A stretch of 15,607 bases of DNA. Origin: Victivallales bacterium. Lineage in GTDB: Bacteria; Verrucomicrobiota; Lentisphaeria; Oligosphaerales; Lenti-02. The notes under the pieces were generated by a model. The model was not told the origin of the DNA, did not search any database, and was given only the letters and a program-made list of their open reading frames with translations. Position numbers and translations under genes: made by a program. The stretch's first letter is position 1. Each line of letters starts with the position of its first letter. The stretch covers positions 1-15,607 of the forward strand of contig JABGQJ010000101.1 in assembly GCA_018648945.1 (NCBI GenBank), in the 5' to 3' direction. Below are positions 1 through 6,906 of the stretch, piece after piece.

Positions 1-925
1 TCGGGGTGGCATCGCGGCTGAGCGGGATGCGAGAAACCACCAGAATGGGGACGTCGTGATTGATCTCTCGGAGCTCTCCGATGAACGGCTTGAGGACCTT
101 CCGCAGCTTCCCGTGGGTATTGGCCTCGATGTCAATGACCACCATCGCCTTGTTGCCGATCTCGCCGATCAACCGCGCGAGTTCGGGTTCGCCCTTGCCT
201 GAGCCGGAGAAGCCAAGGTTCACCACCTCGCGATTCAGGTGCCGACTGAGGATGTTGGTGTAGCACATGCCTGGCCGGGACGCGCAGCCCCCCTGCGTGA
301 TCGACGTGCCGTAGACCACGATCGCCCGATCATCCACCAGCGGCGACGGCGCCTCGACTTTGGCACCCGTGACCAGGCCGACCTCGACAGACTTGACCCC
401 GTTGTAGAGTGGGAAGTTGACGGTGTACTGCTGGACTTTGCCAGTGCTATTCGTGGCGAGACGAGCCACGTACTCCGCCGCGCCCCCGCTGAACCTGCTG
501 ACGCCTGCGAAGACCTGCTCGCCCGGTTCCCCCGTATAGATGTCGAACCCACACTTCCCGGTCTGCGCCATGTGGTACATCGGCCGGTTGCCGTCCAGGC
601 TGACACGGACCTGGATCCGCCGGCTGTCCGTCCGGAACTGGACCTGCCCCCCGGCCGTGTGGTTGGCGAGGCCGTTCACTGCGGCACTGATCGCGTGCTT
701 GGGCTTGACCGGCAGTCGTCGATACACGCTGTCCTGGGCAAACCACTTGAAGCCCAGCAACCGGAACGGTGCCTGCCTTGGATCGTGCCAGGTCACATTG
801 TCCGTGACCACCTTCTTCACCCGCATATTGGGGTCCACTTTCGTCGCATCCGTCTGTCCGCTGGCAAGTGGCACAACGACAGTGCAGACGGCGAGCGACA
901 ATCCGCGCAGAAGGGCATTCCCCAT
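1..925 (-). CDS. SGNH/GDSL-type esterase with GxDLY N-terminal domain, C-terminus cut by window edge
   Basis: This is a probable carbohydrate or lipid esterase acting outside the cytoplasm. The frame is open from an ATG at 925 to base 1, giving 308 residues. The first ~24 residues form a signal peptide (hydrophobic stretch LSLAVCTVVVPLASG). Residues ~40-190 are a beta-rich domain containing CGFDIYTGE, which matches the GxDLY signature of the domain that precedes this esterase type (Lipase_GDSL_3 group). The hydrolase domain starts at ~200. YGTSITQGG holds the likely nucleophile Ser208, NLGFSGSG (~236-243) is the block II glycine region, and DIEANTHG (~265-272) holds the block III Asn. The DxxH block lies outside the window. 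GGAG-like pairing (GGAG at 934-937) sits 8 nt before the ATG and supports this start. The gene is divergent from the hydrolase at 1284. Substrate is unknown; acetylated glycans are plausible from the context. Confidence 0.88.
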   Translation of the reverse strand, partial: MGNALLRGLSLAVCTVVVPLASGQTDATKVDPNMRVKKVVTDNVTWHDPRQAPFRLLGFKWFAQDSVYRRLPVKPKHAISAAVNGLANHTAGGQVQFRTDSRRIQVRVSLDGNRPMYHMAQTGKCGFDIYTGEPGEQVFAGVSRFSGGAAEYVARLATNSTGKVQQYTVNFPLYNGVKSVEVGLVTGAKVEAPSPLVDDRAIVVYGTSITQGGCASRPGMCYTNILSRHLNREVVNLGFSGSGKGEPELARLIGEIGNKAMVVIDIEANTHGKLRKVLKPFIGELREINHDVPILVVSRIPLSRDATP

Positions 926-1095
926 GGTCGAATCTCCAGTAACGATACTCAGTTCCAGCTCCGTCAGCGGCCCCAATGCTCCCGCGTGCACGCCCCACGG
1001 CGAAGCCCGCGCATCCGTTGCGCTCTACTCTACCGCCAAAACGGATCCAGACCTCCCGCGTTGGACACTTCCCGCCAACCAGCACCACTTGATGG

Positions 1096-1109
1096 GGAGG
1101 GCTCCCTCC
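1096..1109. repeat. Short inverted repeat, possible operator
   Basis: GGAGGG and CCCTCC are perfect inverted arms separated by two bases. The element lies about 170 bp from each flanking start codon, near the middle of the divergent region. An operator shared by both genes is possible, but the arms are short and GC-rich, so chance is a real alternative. Confidence 0.25.
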
Positions 1110-1273
1110 TGGAATCAGCCCGCTCGCACCGCTAGTCTACCCCGAAAGCCAAGGGCCACCCACAAAAGACTCAGTGGTCCCGTGAACCAAGGACAGAACA
1201 AGCGCTTACTGGGGACAACTGACCTGCCTGCTCCGCAGTCAGCACAGTCGCCCCAGAAGCGAAGCGTTCGACA

Positions 1274-1280
1274 GAGGGAG
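1274..1280 (+). promoter_or_regulatory. Ribosome binding site that fixes the start at 1284
   Basis: GAGGGAG lies just before the ATG at 1284, with the GAGG core 6 nt from it. The reading frame stays open upstream to about 540, but no earlier ATG combines such a site with protein-like sequence. The conserved-looking protein begins here. Confidence 0.75.
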
Positions 1281-1283
1281 AAC

Positions 1284-3227
1284 ATGAGACCTAACCTCAA
1301 GGCCCTGCACGTCATGCCACTGCTTCGCGGCCATGAGCATGAACTCGCCGCCGATGCGGAAACGTTGCTCGACACCGGCGTCTGCACCGACATCGCCTGC
1401 ATCATGACGCTGGTGCCAGAGGGAGATCCTCCGGAGGACAAGGCACGGATACTGGGGGAGCGCTTCGCCGCCTTCCGCCGGGTCTTCAAGGGTGATGCCT
1501 CGCGTCTCGGCATCCTCGCGCAGGCCACCATCGGACACGGATGGACGCCCGACGAGCCGGCGAAGTACCAGAAGATCATCCGTCCCGACGGCATGCCCGC
1601 CTACCAGATGTGTCCGCTCGATCCGGCATTCCAGGACTACATTCTCGACGCATTCCTGCATCTCGCCTCGCTGAAGCCGGCCTTCATCATGGTCGATGAC
1701 GATTTCCGGCTGCTCCTCGGACGGAATGGCTGCTACTGTCCACTGCATCTGGCCGAGATCGGCCGTCGGCTGGGTCGGACATACACGCGGGAAGATCTGT
1801 TGGACGCCCTGCGAGAGGACCGCGGAATCGCCCGTGAGTACGACGCTCTTCTGCTGGATTCCCTGATGGGGTTGGCGGGCGTGATCCGCGACGCAATCGA
1901 TGAAACGGCCCCCGCTATTCCGGGGAGTTTCTGCGCCTGCTACGGCGATATCCGCCATGCCGGCCCGCTGGCGCGACGCCTGGCGGGTGCGGGCAATTCC
2001 CCACTGGTCAGAATCAACAACGCCCGTTATCTGAGTCCCGAGATGCGCTCGTTCCCCAGCCGGATGTACCAAGGCGCGGTGCAGGTCGCGGGGCTCGATC
2101 CGGACACCACGATTCTCGCGGAGACCGATACCTGTCCGCAGAACCGCTACAGCACGGGCGCCCACTTGATGCACGCGCATTACACCGGCTCGATCCTCGA
2201 GGGTTGCCACGGTGCCAAGAGTTGGATCACCCGCACCCGCGCCTATCAGCCCGCCAGCGGCACCGCCTACCGCGCGATTCTCACGAAGTACCGCGGGTTC
2301 CACGAGACCTTGTTCCAGGCCGTCCAGGCCAGTACGCCGACCGGATACGCCGCTGCGGTTCTGCCGTTCGCGTCGGTGTTCAATCCCGCCCCGGACCGGG
2401 TTGCCACGTGCGGTTCGGCAAAGACCTGGGGCGCGGTGCTCGGCGTACTCGGCTTGCCCTGCAACTATGCCCGGATGCCCAATCTTCCCGCGCTGCTCAC
2501 GGGAGAGGACGTGGATCTGTTCCCGGATGATGATCTGCGTCGTCTGCTAGCCAACGGTCTGCTGCTGGAAGGCGCGGCGGCCGAGAAGCTCTGCCAGCGA
2601 GGGTACGGCGCCGACCTGGGTGTGACTGCCGAGCCCTGGACCAGCGCCAGGGTCTCGGGCGAGCGTTGGGGGGAGACCGTGTTGGGGCCAGCCGTCCGGT
2701 ATTCGCGCCTGACGCCGACCGGTCCGCAGACACGAATCCACTCGGTGCTATTGCACCGCAAGTCCGGGGTGAGCGAGTCCTTCACGGAAGTCGGCCCGGC
2801 CGTGACGTTGTTTGCCAACGCATCCGGGGCCCGGGTGGCCGTATTCGCGGCGAGTGTCGGCTCGCAACGTGAGCTTTCCTCCTTCGGTTTCTACGATGAG
2901 GACCGCAAGCGCGAACTGGTCGAACTGCTGGGCTGGCTGTGCTGCCACCCCGTCGCCTTCTACTACCCTGGCGACGCCGAAGTCTACCTCAAGCTGCGGC
3001 GTTTCGCGGACGGTCGCCACCTGCTCGCCTTCTTCAACCTCGGACACGACCCGCTGACCGTCATTCCGCTCGCGTCGCCATACGCCATCTCCAGGGTCGA
3101 GATGATCACGCCGGGAGGCCCGTGGCAGGACATCGCCTACGCCGAGGGGTGTCTCCGGACCCCGCTGCTTCCGGCCGAGCCAAAGGTGTTCCGCATCACT
3201 GCAGAGTGGTCTGAGAAACAGCAATGA
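1284..3227 (+). CDS. Putative cytoplasmic glycoside hydrolase-like protein (TIM barrel plus amidotransferase-like domain), family not identified
   Basis: The protein has 647 residues and no signal peptide, so it should act in the cytoplasm. I do not recognise a named family. The layout resembles GH42-like enzymes. Residues ~1-345 look like a TIM barrel with charged strand ends at MVDDDFRL (Asp138-140), ILAETDTCPQ (Glu280) and GSILEGCHG (Glu306). Residues ~355-450 look like a class I amidotransferase-like Rossmann domain, including ANGLLLEGAAAEKLCQRGYG, a phrase typical of that domain in beta-galactosidase-like proteins. Residues ~500-640 form a beta-sandwich-like tail ending in AEPKVFRI. CYCPLHL (150-156) is a distinctive Cys/His cluster. 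Asp139/140 and Glu280 are candidate catalytic acids by position only. The next gene begins almost at the stop, so co-transcription with it is possible. A role on an imported sugar is inferred from fold and context. Confidence 0.8.
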   Translation: MRPNLKALHVMPLLRGHEHELAADAETLLDTGVCTDIACIMTLVPEGDPPEDKARILGERFAAFRRVFKGDASRLGILAQATIGHGWTPDEPAKYQKIIRPDGMPAYQMCPLDPAFQDYILDAFLHLASLKPAFIMVDDDFRLLLGRNGCYCPLHLAEIGRRLGRTYTREDLLDALREDRGIAREYDALLLDSLMGLAGVIRDAIDETAPAIPGSFCACYGDIRHAGPLARRLAGAGNSPLVRINNARYLSPEMRSFPSRMYQGAVQVAGLDPDTTILAETDTCPQNRYSTGAHLMHAHYTGSILEGCHGAKSWITRTRAYQPASGTAYRAILTKYRGFHETLFQAVQASTPTGYAAAVLPFASVFNPAPDRVATCGSAKTWGAVLGVLGLPCNYARMPNLPALLTGEDVDLFPDDDLRRLLANGLLLEGAAAEKLCQRGYGADLGVTAEPWTSARVSGERWGETVLGPAVRYSRLTPTGPQTRIHSVLLHRKSGVSESFTEVGPAVTLFANASGARVAVFAASVGSQRELSSFGFYDEDRKRELVELLGWLCCHPVAFYYPGDAEVYLKLRRFADGRHLLAFFNLGHDPLTVIPLASPYAISRVEMITPGGPWQDIAYAEGCLRTPLLPAEPKVFRITAEWSEKQQ

Positions 3228-3257
3228 GTGCACCCGCCATCCATCGAGCAAGGCGGA

Positions 3258-3285
3258 TGCGCGCGGCGGCTTACAGCCGCGCGTG
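3258..3285 (+). terminator. GC-rich hairpin after the GH-like gene, possible terminator
   Basis: CGCGCGGC (3260-3267) and GCCGCGCG (3276-3283) form a perfect 8-bp stem with an 8-nt loop, extended by two G-T pairs. It begins about 30 nt past the stop codon at 3227. There is no T run afterwards, so it may be a weak terminator, an mRNA-stabilising structure, or neither. Confidence 0.35.
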
Positions 3286-3297
3286 ATCCCCGCCATT

Positions 3298-3458
3298 GGG
3301 AAGTCGTCAATGCCCCTTCGCTTCCCCGACACCAGACAGAGCCCGGGCCGGACTTGCTGCTCTTGTCTCGTCCGTTCGTCATCGGCCGATCCCTTCCGGC
3401 GCGGTCAACAACGGCTGCAGCGCCACTCCAGCCGATGGTCCGAAAATCGGGGTCCACC
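3298..3458 (+). other. Apparently frame-disrupted 5' end of the second SGNH hydrolase
   Basis: Pieces of a plausible start are spread over three frames. GGGAAG (3298-3303) is followed after 6 nt by an ATG at 3310 encoding MPLRFPDTRQSP, like a signal-peptide n-region. The next frame gives AGLAALVSSV and later ATPADGPKIGV, like the hydrophobic core and the strand leading into the GDS block. The catalytic frame enters only as STIGDSITA. Two single-base changes, near 3340-3350 and 3443-3458, would join them. Base runs at these points (CCCGGGCCGG, AAAATCGGGG) make either real mutation or sequencing error possible. Confidence 0.4.
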
Positions 3459-4145
3459 ATAGGCGACAGCATCACCGCCGTGCAGGCCGGACGGGTCGGG
3501 TTCGGCCCGGATGCCGTGTCCCATGACCGGATCGAGAGCTACTTCAGGCGCTACAAGGCAACGGGCGCACAGGACAAGATCGAGGTCTTTGACTTCGGCG
3601 ATGGCGCGGGCAAGAAACACTGCAAGATGGGGTGGAACTGGCGGCTTGCCGAGGCCTCGGACGCCAAATACGGAGTGAAGTCGGCGTACCTGAACTGCGG
3701 CATCGGCAGCACGGCGTCGGGGCCGACCATGCCCCGTCCCGGCATTGCCGGGGGCCTGTACCCGGAACGACTCGACACTGTGCTCGCCACCCGTCCCGAC
3801 TTGGTGGTCCTGGCATTCGGCATGAACGAGCGCGGCAGCGACCGAACAGGCCCCAACACGGCAGAGCTGATCAAGCGTTTCCAGGCCATCGGCGCGACCG
3901 TGACCGTGATGGGCGTCCCCAAGGTCAATGGATGCATGTGGAAAGACGGTCGTTGCCCACCATGGGAGAAGACCAATGCCATCCTGGAGAGGACGGCCGC
4001 CGAGGACCATGCGGCCTTCGTTGATCCACGCCTGATTGATCTGGGACCGGCACCGCGTCATTGGTGTAGCTCGAACAACTACAATCATCCAGGGATCAGC
4101 GAACTCCTGATCTATGGGCAGGCCTTGGCTTCAGCCGTTGAGTGA
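3435..4145 (+). CDS. SGNH/GDSL hydrolase, possibly 5'-disrupted
   Basis: Counted from the ATG at 3435, the protein has 236 residues. It carries SGNH blocks in order: GDSITA (Ser12, nucleophile), GIGSTASG (Gly91 region, oxyanion hole), LAFGMNE (Asn131, block III with Glu in place of the usual final Asp of GxND), and NNYNHPG (His218). The residue three before the catalytic His is Asn215, not the Asp of DxxH, so the triad is atypical. The frame is open back to a GTG at 3228, but residues encoded before 3435 do not look like a signal peptide. No ribosome site precedes 3435. The gene may therefore be an exported esterase with a disrupted start (see 3298-3458), or a truncated cytoplasmic form. A polysaccharide or sugar-ester deacetylase role is a family-level guess only. 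It lies downstream of the GH-like gene on the same strand. Confidence 0.65.
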   Translation: MVRKSGSTIGDSITAVQAGRVGFGPDAVSHDRIESYFRRYKATGAQDKIEVFDFGDGAGKKHCKMGWNWRLAEASDAKYGVKSAYLNCGIGSTASGPTMPRPGIAGGLYPERLDTVLATRPDLVVLAFGMNERGSDRTGPNTAELIKRFQAIGATVTVMGVPKVNGCMWKDGRCPPWEKTNAILERTAAEDHAAFVDPRLIDLGPAPRHWCSSNNYNHPGISELLIYGQALASAVE

Positions 4146-4363
4146 GCAGGGCTCCAGGAAACGGGATGCGGTGCAGTGCGCCCACTGGTTCTGGGGCTCT
4201 GCAGCCAGGCCCAGCCGTTGTCCCGGGTAGCCGAGACCGGTGGGGGGCGAGTTCGTGTGCCCGTGGTAGACAGAGATGGGGACGCTATATTCGTGGTATA
4301 CCCCTGTGCCAGTGTAGGCAGGAGCGGCGAGACGGCGGTTCGAGAGCAACGCGGAACCAAGCC

Positions 4364-4371
4364 AAGGGAGG
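4364..4371 (+). promoter_or_regulatory. Ribosome binding site that fixes the start at 4383
   Basis: AAGGGAGG lies 11 nt before the ATG at 4383. The reading frame is open upstream to 4176, but the protein from 4383 begins with a short polar tail and then a clean membrane segment, so this start is preferred. The 237 bp between the previous stop and this ATG should hold the promoter, for which I found no convincing hexamer pair. Confidence 0.7.
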
Positions 4372-4382
4372 CGTCCCGGACT

Positions 4383-6836
4383 ATGCCAACAGCTGACGGC
4401 ACAAGCAAGGACACTAACGGCACCCCCCATAGGCGGCTTTCCCGGCGGTCTGCTGGCCTTGTTGTTCTAGCCGTGGGCATCGGCATCGGCTTGGCGCTTG
4501 GTCTGTGGCTGGTCCGCCATGATCCCGCACCTCATCCAAGGGCCCCGGAGTATGCGCAGCCGATGGGAGCCTATGCCGGCTCCGAATCGTGCCGGGAGTG
4601 CCACGAGCGTTTCTACAAGCTCTGGGAGCCCTCCCACCATGGCAAGGCCATGCAACCCATGACTCTGGAACTGGCGCGGACGGCTCTCGTGCCGCCCACA
4701 GGGCCTATCACGGCGGGGAAGTCGCGCTACACCGTTGATCTGGCCGCGTTGCGCGTGGTCGAGGAAAGCCATCCCGATCGGGTATCCTACCCCATGGTGC
4801 ACGCGATGGGAGGCAAGAACGTGTTCTTCTTCCTCACTCCCCTTGAGCGGGGGCGGCTCCAGGTCCTGCCAGTGGCCTTCGATGTCAGGGAACGGCAGTG
4901 GTTCGACACGACCGGCAGCATGGTTCGACACTTCCGTGAGCGGACGGATGCTCCGCTTGACTGGAAGGACCCGTCGCTGACCTTCAACACCTCCTGCTAC
5001 AACTGCCATGTGAGCCAGCTGAACAAGAACTACGACCCGGCAACGGATACCTACAAGACGACTTGGCGGGAGCCAGGCATCAACTGCGAGGCCTGCCATG
5101 GTCCCTCTCAGGAGCATGTGAAGGTCTGTCGGGAAGCCCCCGAAGGCATGGTGCCAAAGGACCTGCGGACGGTGCGGTGGGGCGGGTTCTCACGCAAACA
5201 GAAGAACGACGCCTGCGCACCGTGCCACGCCAAGGCCAGCCCTATCAGCCCCTCGTTCGCCCCCGGCAACCGGTTCTTCGACCACTACGATCTGGTCTGC
5301 CTTGAGGACAGCGATTTCCACCCGGACGGACGGGATCTGGGAGAGAACTACACGATGACTGGGTGGATGATGAATCCCTGTGCCCAGTCCGGTCTCCTCG
5401 ACTGCATCCACTGCCACACGTCTAGCGGACGCTTCCGCCAGCAAGAGAAACCGAACACATCCTGTCTGCCGTGCCACAGCCGCCGGGTGTCGCGCATTGC
5501 CCAGCACTCGCACCATGGGCCGGGAACAAAGGGGGGACCGACCTGTGTCTCCTGCCACATGCCAATGACCAGGTTCGCTCGCATGAACCGCAGCGACCAT
5601 TCGTTCCGCCCGCCCTGCCCCGCCGCCGGTGTGAAATTCGGTTCCGAGAACGCATGTACCATTTGCCATCGAGAGAGGGATGCCAAATGGGCGGCAGCGA
5701 CCGTGCAACGGTGGCACCCGGAAGGGCATTGGCGACGGAAGATCCTGCTGGAGGGAGGACTGGTCGAGGCCGCCCGCAACCGGAAGTGGCAGTCGCTGCC
5801 TGACATGCTGGACTACGTGGGGAAGGCGGAGTCCGATCCCGTGGTGGTCACCTCGCTGGTCCGGTTGTTGGACACATGCCCGGAGTCGTCGAAATGGGAC
5901 TCGCTGCGTCGTGGCCTCACACATGCTTCGCCCCTTGTGCGCGGTGCAGCCGCGACCACGCTGGCCGCTGATCTGGGCAACAAGGCAACGGCCGATGCAC
6001 TGCTCGGAGCTCTCGGCGACGACTACCGCCTCGTCCGGATCCGCGCGGCCAGCGCCCTTGCGGCTCTGCCCCGGAACGCGCTCGATCCCCGGCACCGCGA
6101 CATGCTGCGGAAAGCCGGGAAGGAGCTCCTCGCTTCCTTCCATTCGCAGCCCGACAGCTGGTCCGGGCATTACGGCCTCGGCAACTACCTCAGTGCGCGC
6201 GGCGACCGGAAAGGGGCTCTCAAGGCATTCGACCGAGCCATCGAACTGCGCCAGGATGCGGTGATAGCCTACGTCAATGCCTCCGTGACCGCCGCGCAGC
6301 TTGGACAGCTTCCCCGAAGCGTCGAGTATCTTCGCCAAGCCACCCGCTTCGAACCCGAGCACCCCGCCGTCAACCTCAATCTGGGCTTGGGTCTCGCTGA
6401 GACAGGTGATCTCCCCGGTGCAGCCAAGCACCTGCGGCGGGCCCTCAAGGGGCCTGGGACGCGTTCCCAAGCAGCCTACAACCTGGCGGTCCTCACGGCG
6501 GCTCAGGACCCAGACGAGGCCATCCGCCTATGCCGTCTCGCAGTGGAAAACGCCCCGGGGAACGCAACCTACACATACACCCTCGCATTCTACCTGGCGG
6601 GCCGCTCCCCCGACGAAGCCATCGCCATACTCGAGCCTCTGATTGCGGGGCAGCCAACCCGTGTCGATGCCCGTCTGCTTCTGGGGCGCTGCTACCGTGC
6701 CACGGGTCAAGAGGAAAGGGCGCGGGCCCTCTACGCGACACTGCGAGACGATCCGTCGGTACCCCCGAACGTGCGCCAGCTTGCCGACCGGCAACTCCAG
6801 GAGATAGAGGCCAAAGGGGCGCAACCGAACCCCTGA
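4383..6836 (+). CDS. Membrane-anchored octaheme cytochrome c with HEAT-like and TPR repeats
   Basis: The 817-residue protein is a predicted electron-transfer protein or redox enzyme on the outer face of the inner membrane. Residues ~23-44 form one hydrophobic anchor after a basic stretch (RRLSRRS), so the bulk should be exported. Eight CxxCH heme-binding motifs start at Cys70, 205, 235, 278, 341, 361, 388 and 425. About 130 residues separate the first two, and the rest are clustered. The first motif lies in SESCRECHERFYKLW, followed by SHHGKAM, as in cytochrome c554-like multiheme proteins. Residues ~485-562 resemble HEAT repeats (LVRGAAATTLA, VRIRAASALAAL). Residues ~593-810 contain TPR-like helices (GDRKGALKAFDRAIEL and later repeats), probably for protein binding. 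The substrate or partner is unknown. Eight hemes alone do not establish nitrite, hydroxylamine or tetrathionate chemistry. The gene converges on the glucan/sulfatase operon across 70 bp with no clear terminator. Confidence 0.9.
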   Translation: MPTADGTSKDTNGTPHRRLSRRSAGLVVLAVGIGIGLALGLWLVRHDPAPHPRAPEYAQPMGAYAGSESCRECHERFYKLWEPSHHGKAMQPMTLELARTALVPPTGPITAGKSRYTVDLAALRVVEESHPDRVSYPMVHAMGGKNVFFFLTPLERGRLQVLPVAFDVRERQWFDTTGSMVRHFRERTDAPLDWKDPSLTFNTSCYNCHVSQLNKNYDPATDTYKTTWREPGINCEACHGPSQEHVKVCREAPEGMVPKDLRTVRWGGFSRKQKNDACAPCHAKASPISPSFAPGNRFFDHYDLVCLEDSDFHPDGRDLGENYTMTGWMMNPCAQSGLLDCIHCHTSSGRFRQQEKPNTSCLPCHSRRVSRIAQHSHHGPGTKGGPTCVSCHMPMTRFARMNRSDHSFRPPCPAAGVKFGSENACTICHRERDAKWAAATVQRWHPEGHWRRKILLEGGLVEAARNRKWQSLPDMLDYVGKAESDPVVVTSLVRLLDTCPESSKWDSLRRGLTHASPLVRGAAATTLAADLGNKATADALLGALGDDYRLVRIRAASALAALPRNALDPRHRDMLRKAGKELLASFHSQPDSWSGHYGLGNYLSARGDRKGALKAFDRAIELRQDAVIAYVNASVTAAQLGQLPRSVEYLRQATRFEPEHPAVNLNLGLGLAETGDLPGAAKHLRRALKGPGTRSQAAYNLAVLTAAQDPDEAIRLCRLAVENAPGNATYTYTLAFYLAGRSPDEAIAILEPLIAGQPTRVDARLLLGRCYRATGQEERARALYATLRDDPSVPPNVRQLADRQLQEIEAKGAQPNP

Positions 6837-6906
6837 TGCGGGACGCGGAGGCGCGACTCGTTCCTGGGTCACCGGTCCCCGATGCCCCGGCACAGTTCCC
6901 ATCGCC

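Larger units (their letters stand above)
926..1283. promoter_or_regulatory. Divergent intergenic region between the SGNH esterase and the GH-like gene
   Basis: These 358 bp separate two divergently read genes, so promoters for both should lie here. I found no convincing -35/-10 pair on either strand. The only structured element I noticed is a short inverted repeat at 1096-1109. The open frames that cross the region in both directions have no start signal or protein-like composition. No RNA gene was recognised. Confidence 0.5.

Noticed and set aside
239..1135. 298-residue plus-strand open frame opposite the left-edge SGNH esterase
   Set aside because: The minus-strand frame gives a signal peptide, a GxDLY-like motif and the GTS/Asn blocks in order. 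This one is Arg/Pro/His-rich shadow.
1239..2303. 354-residue open frame antisense to the GH-like gene
   Set aside because: High GC suppresses stops in shadow frames. The translation has no recognisable motif or ribosome site, while the plus-strand frame is protein-like throughout.
4266..4302. TAGACA and TATATT as a promoter for the cytochrome gene
   Set aside because: The hexamers are only 13 bp apart, too close for a sigma-70 type promoter, and no better pairing was found.
5190..6470. 426-residue open frame antisense to the cytochrome gene
   Set aside because: The opposite strand carries eight CxxCH motifs and helical repeats in one frame, so this is a shadow.
6837..6906. Shared terminator between the convergent cytochrome and sulfatase genes
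   Set aside because: No stem longer than about 4 bp with a following T or A run is visible in these 70 bp.
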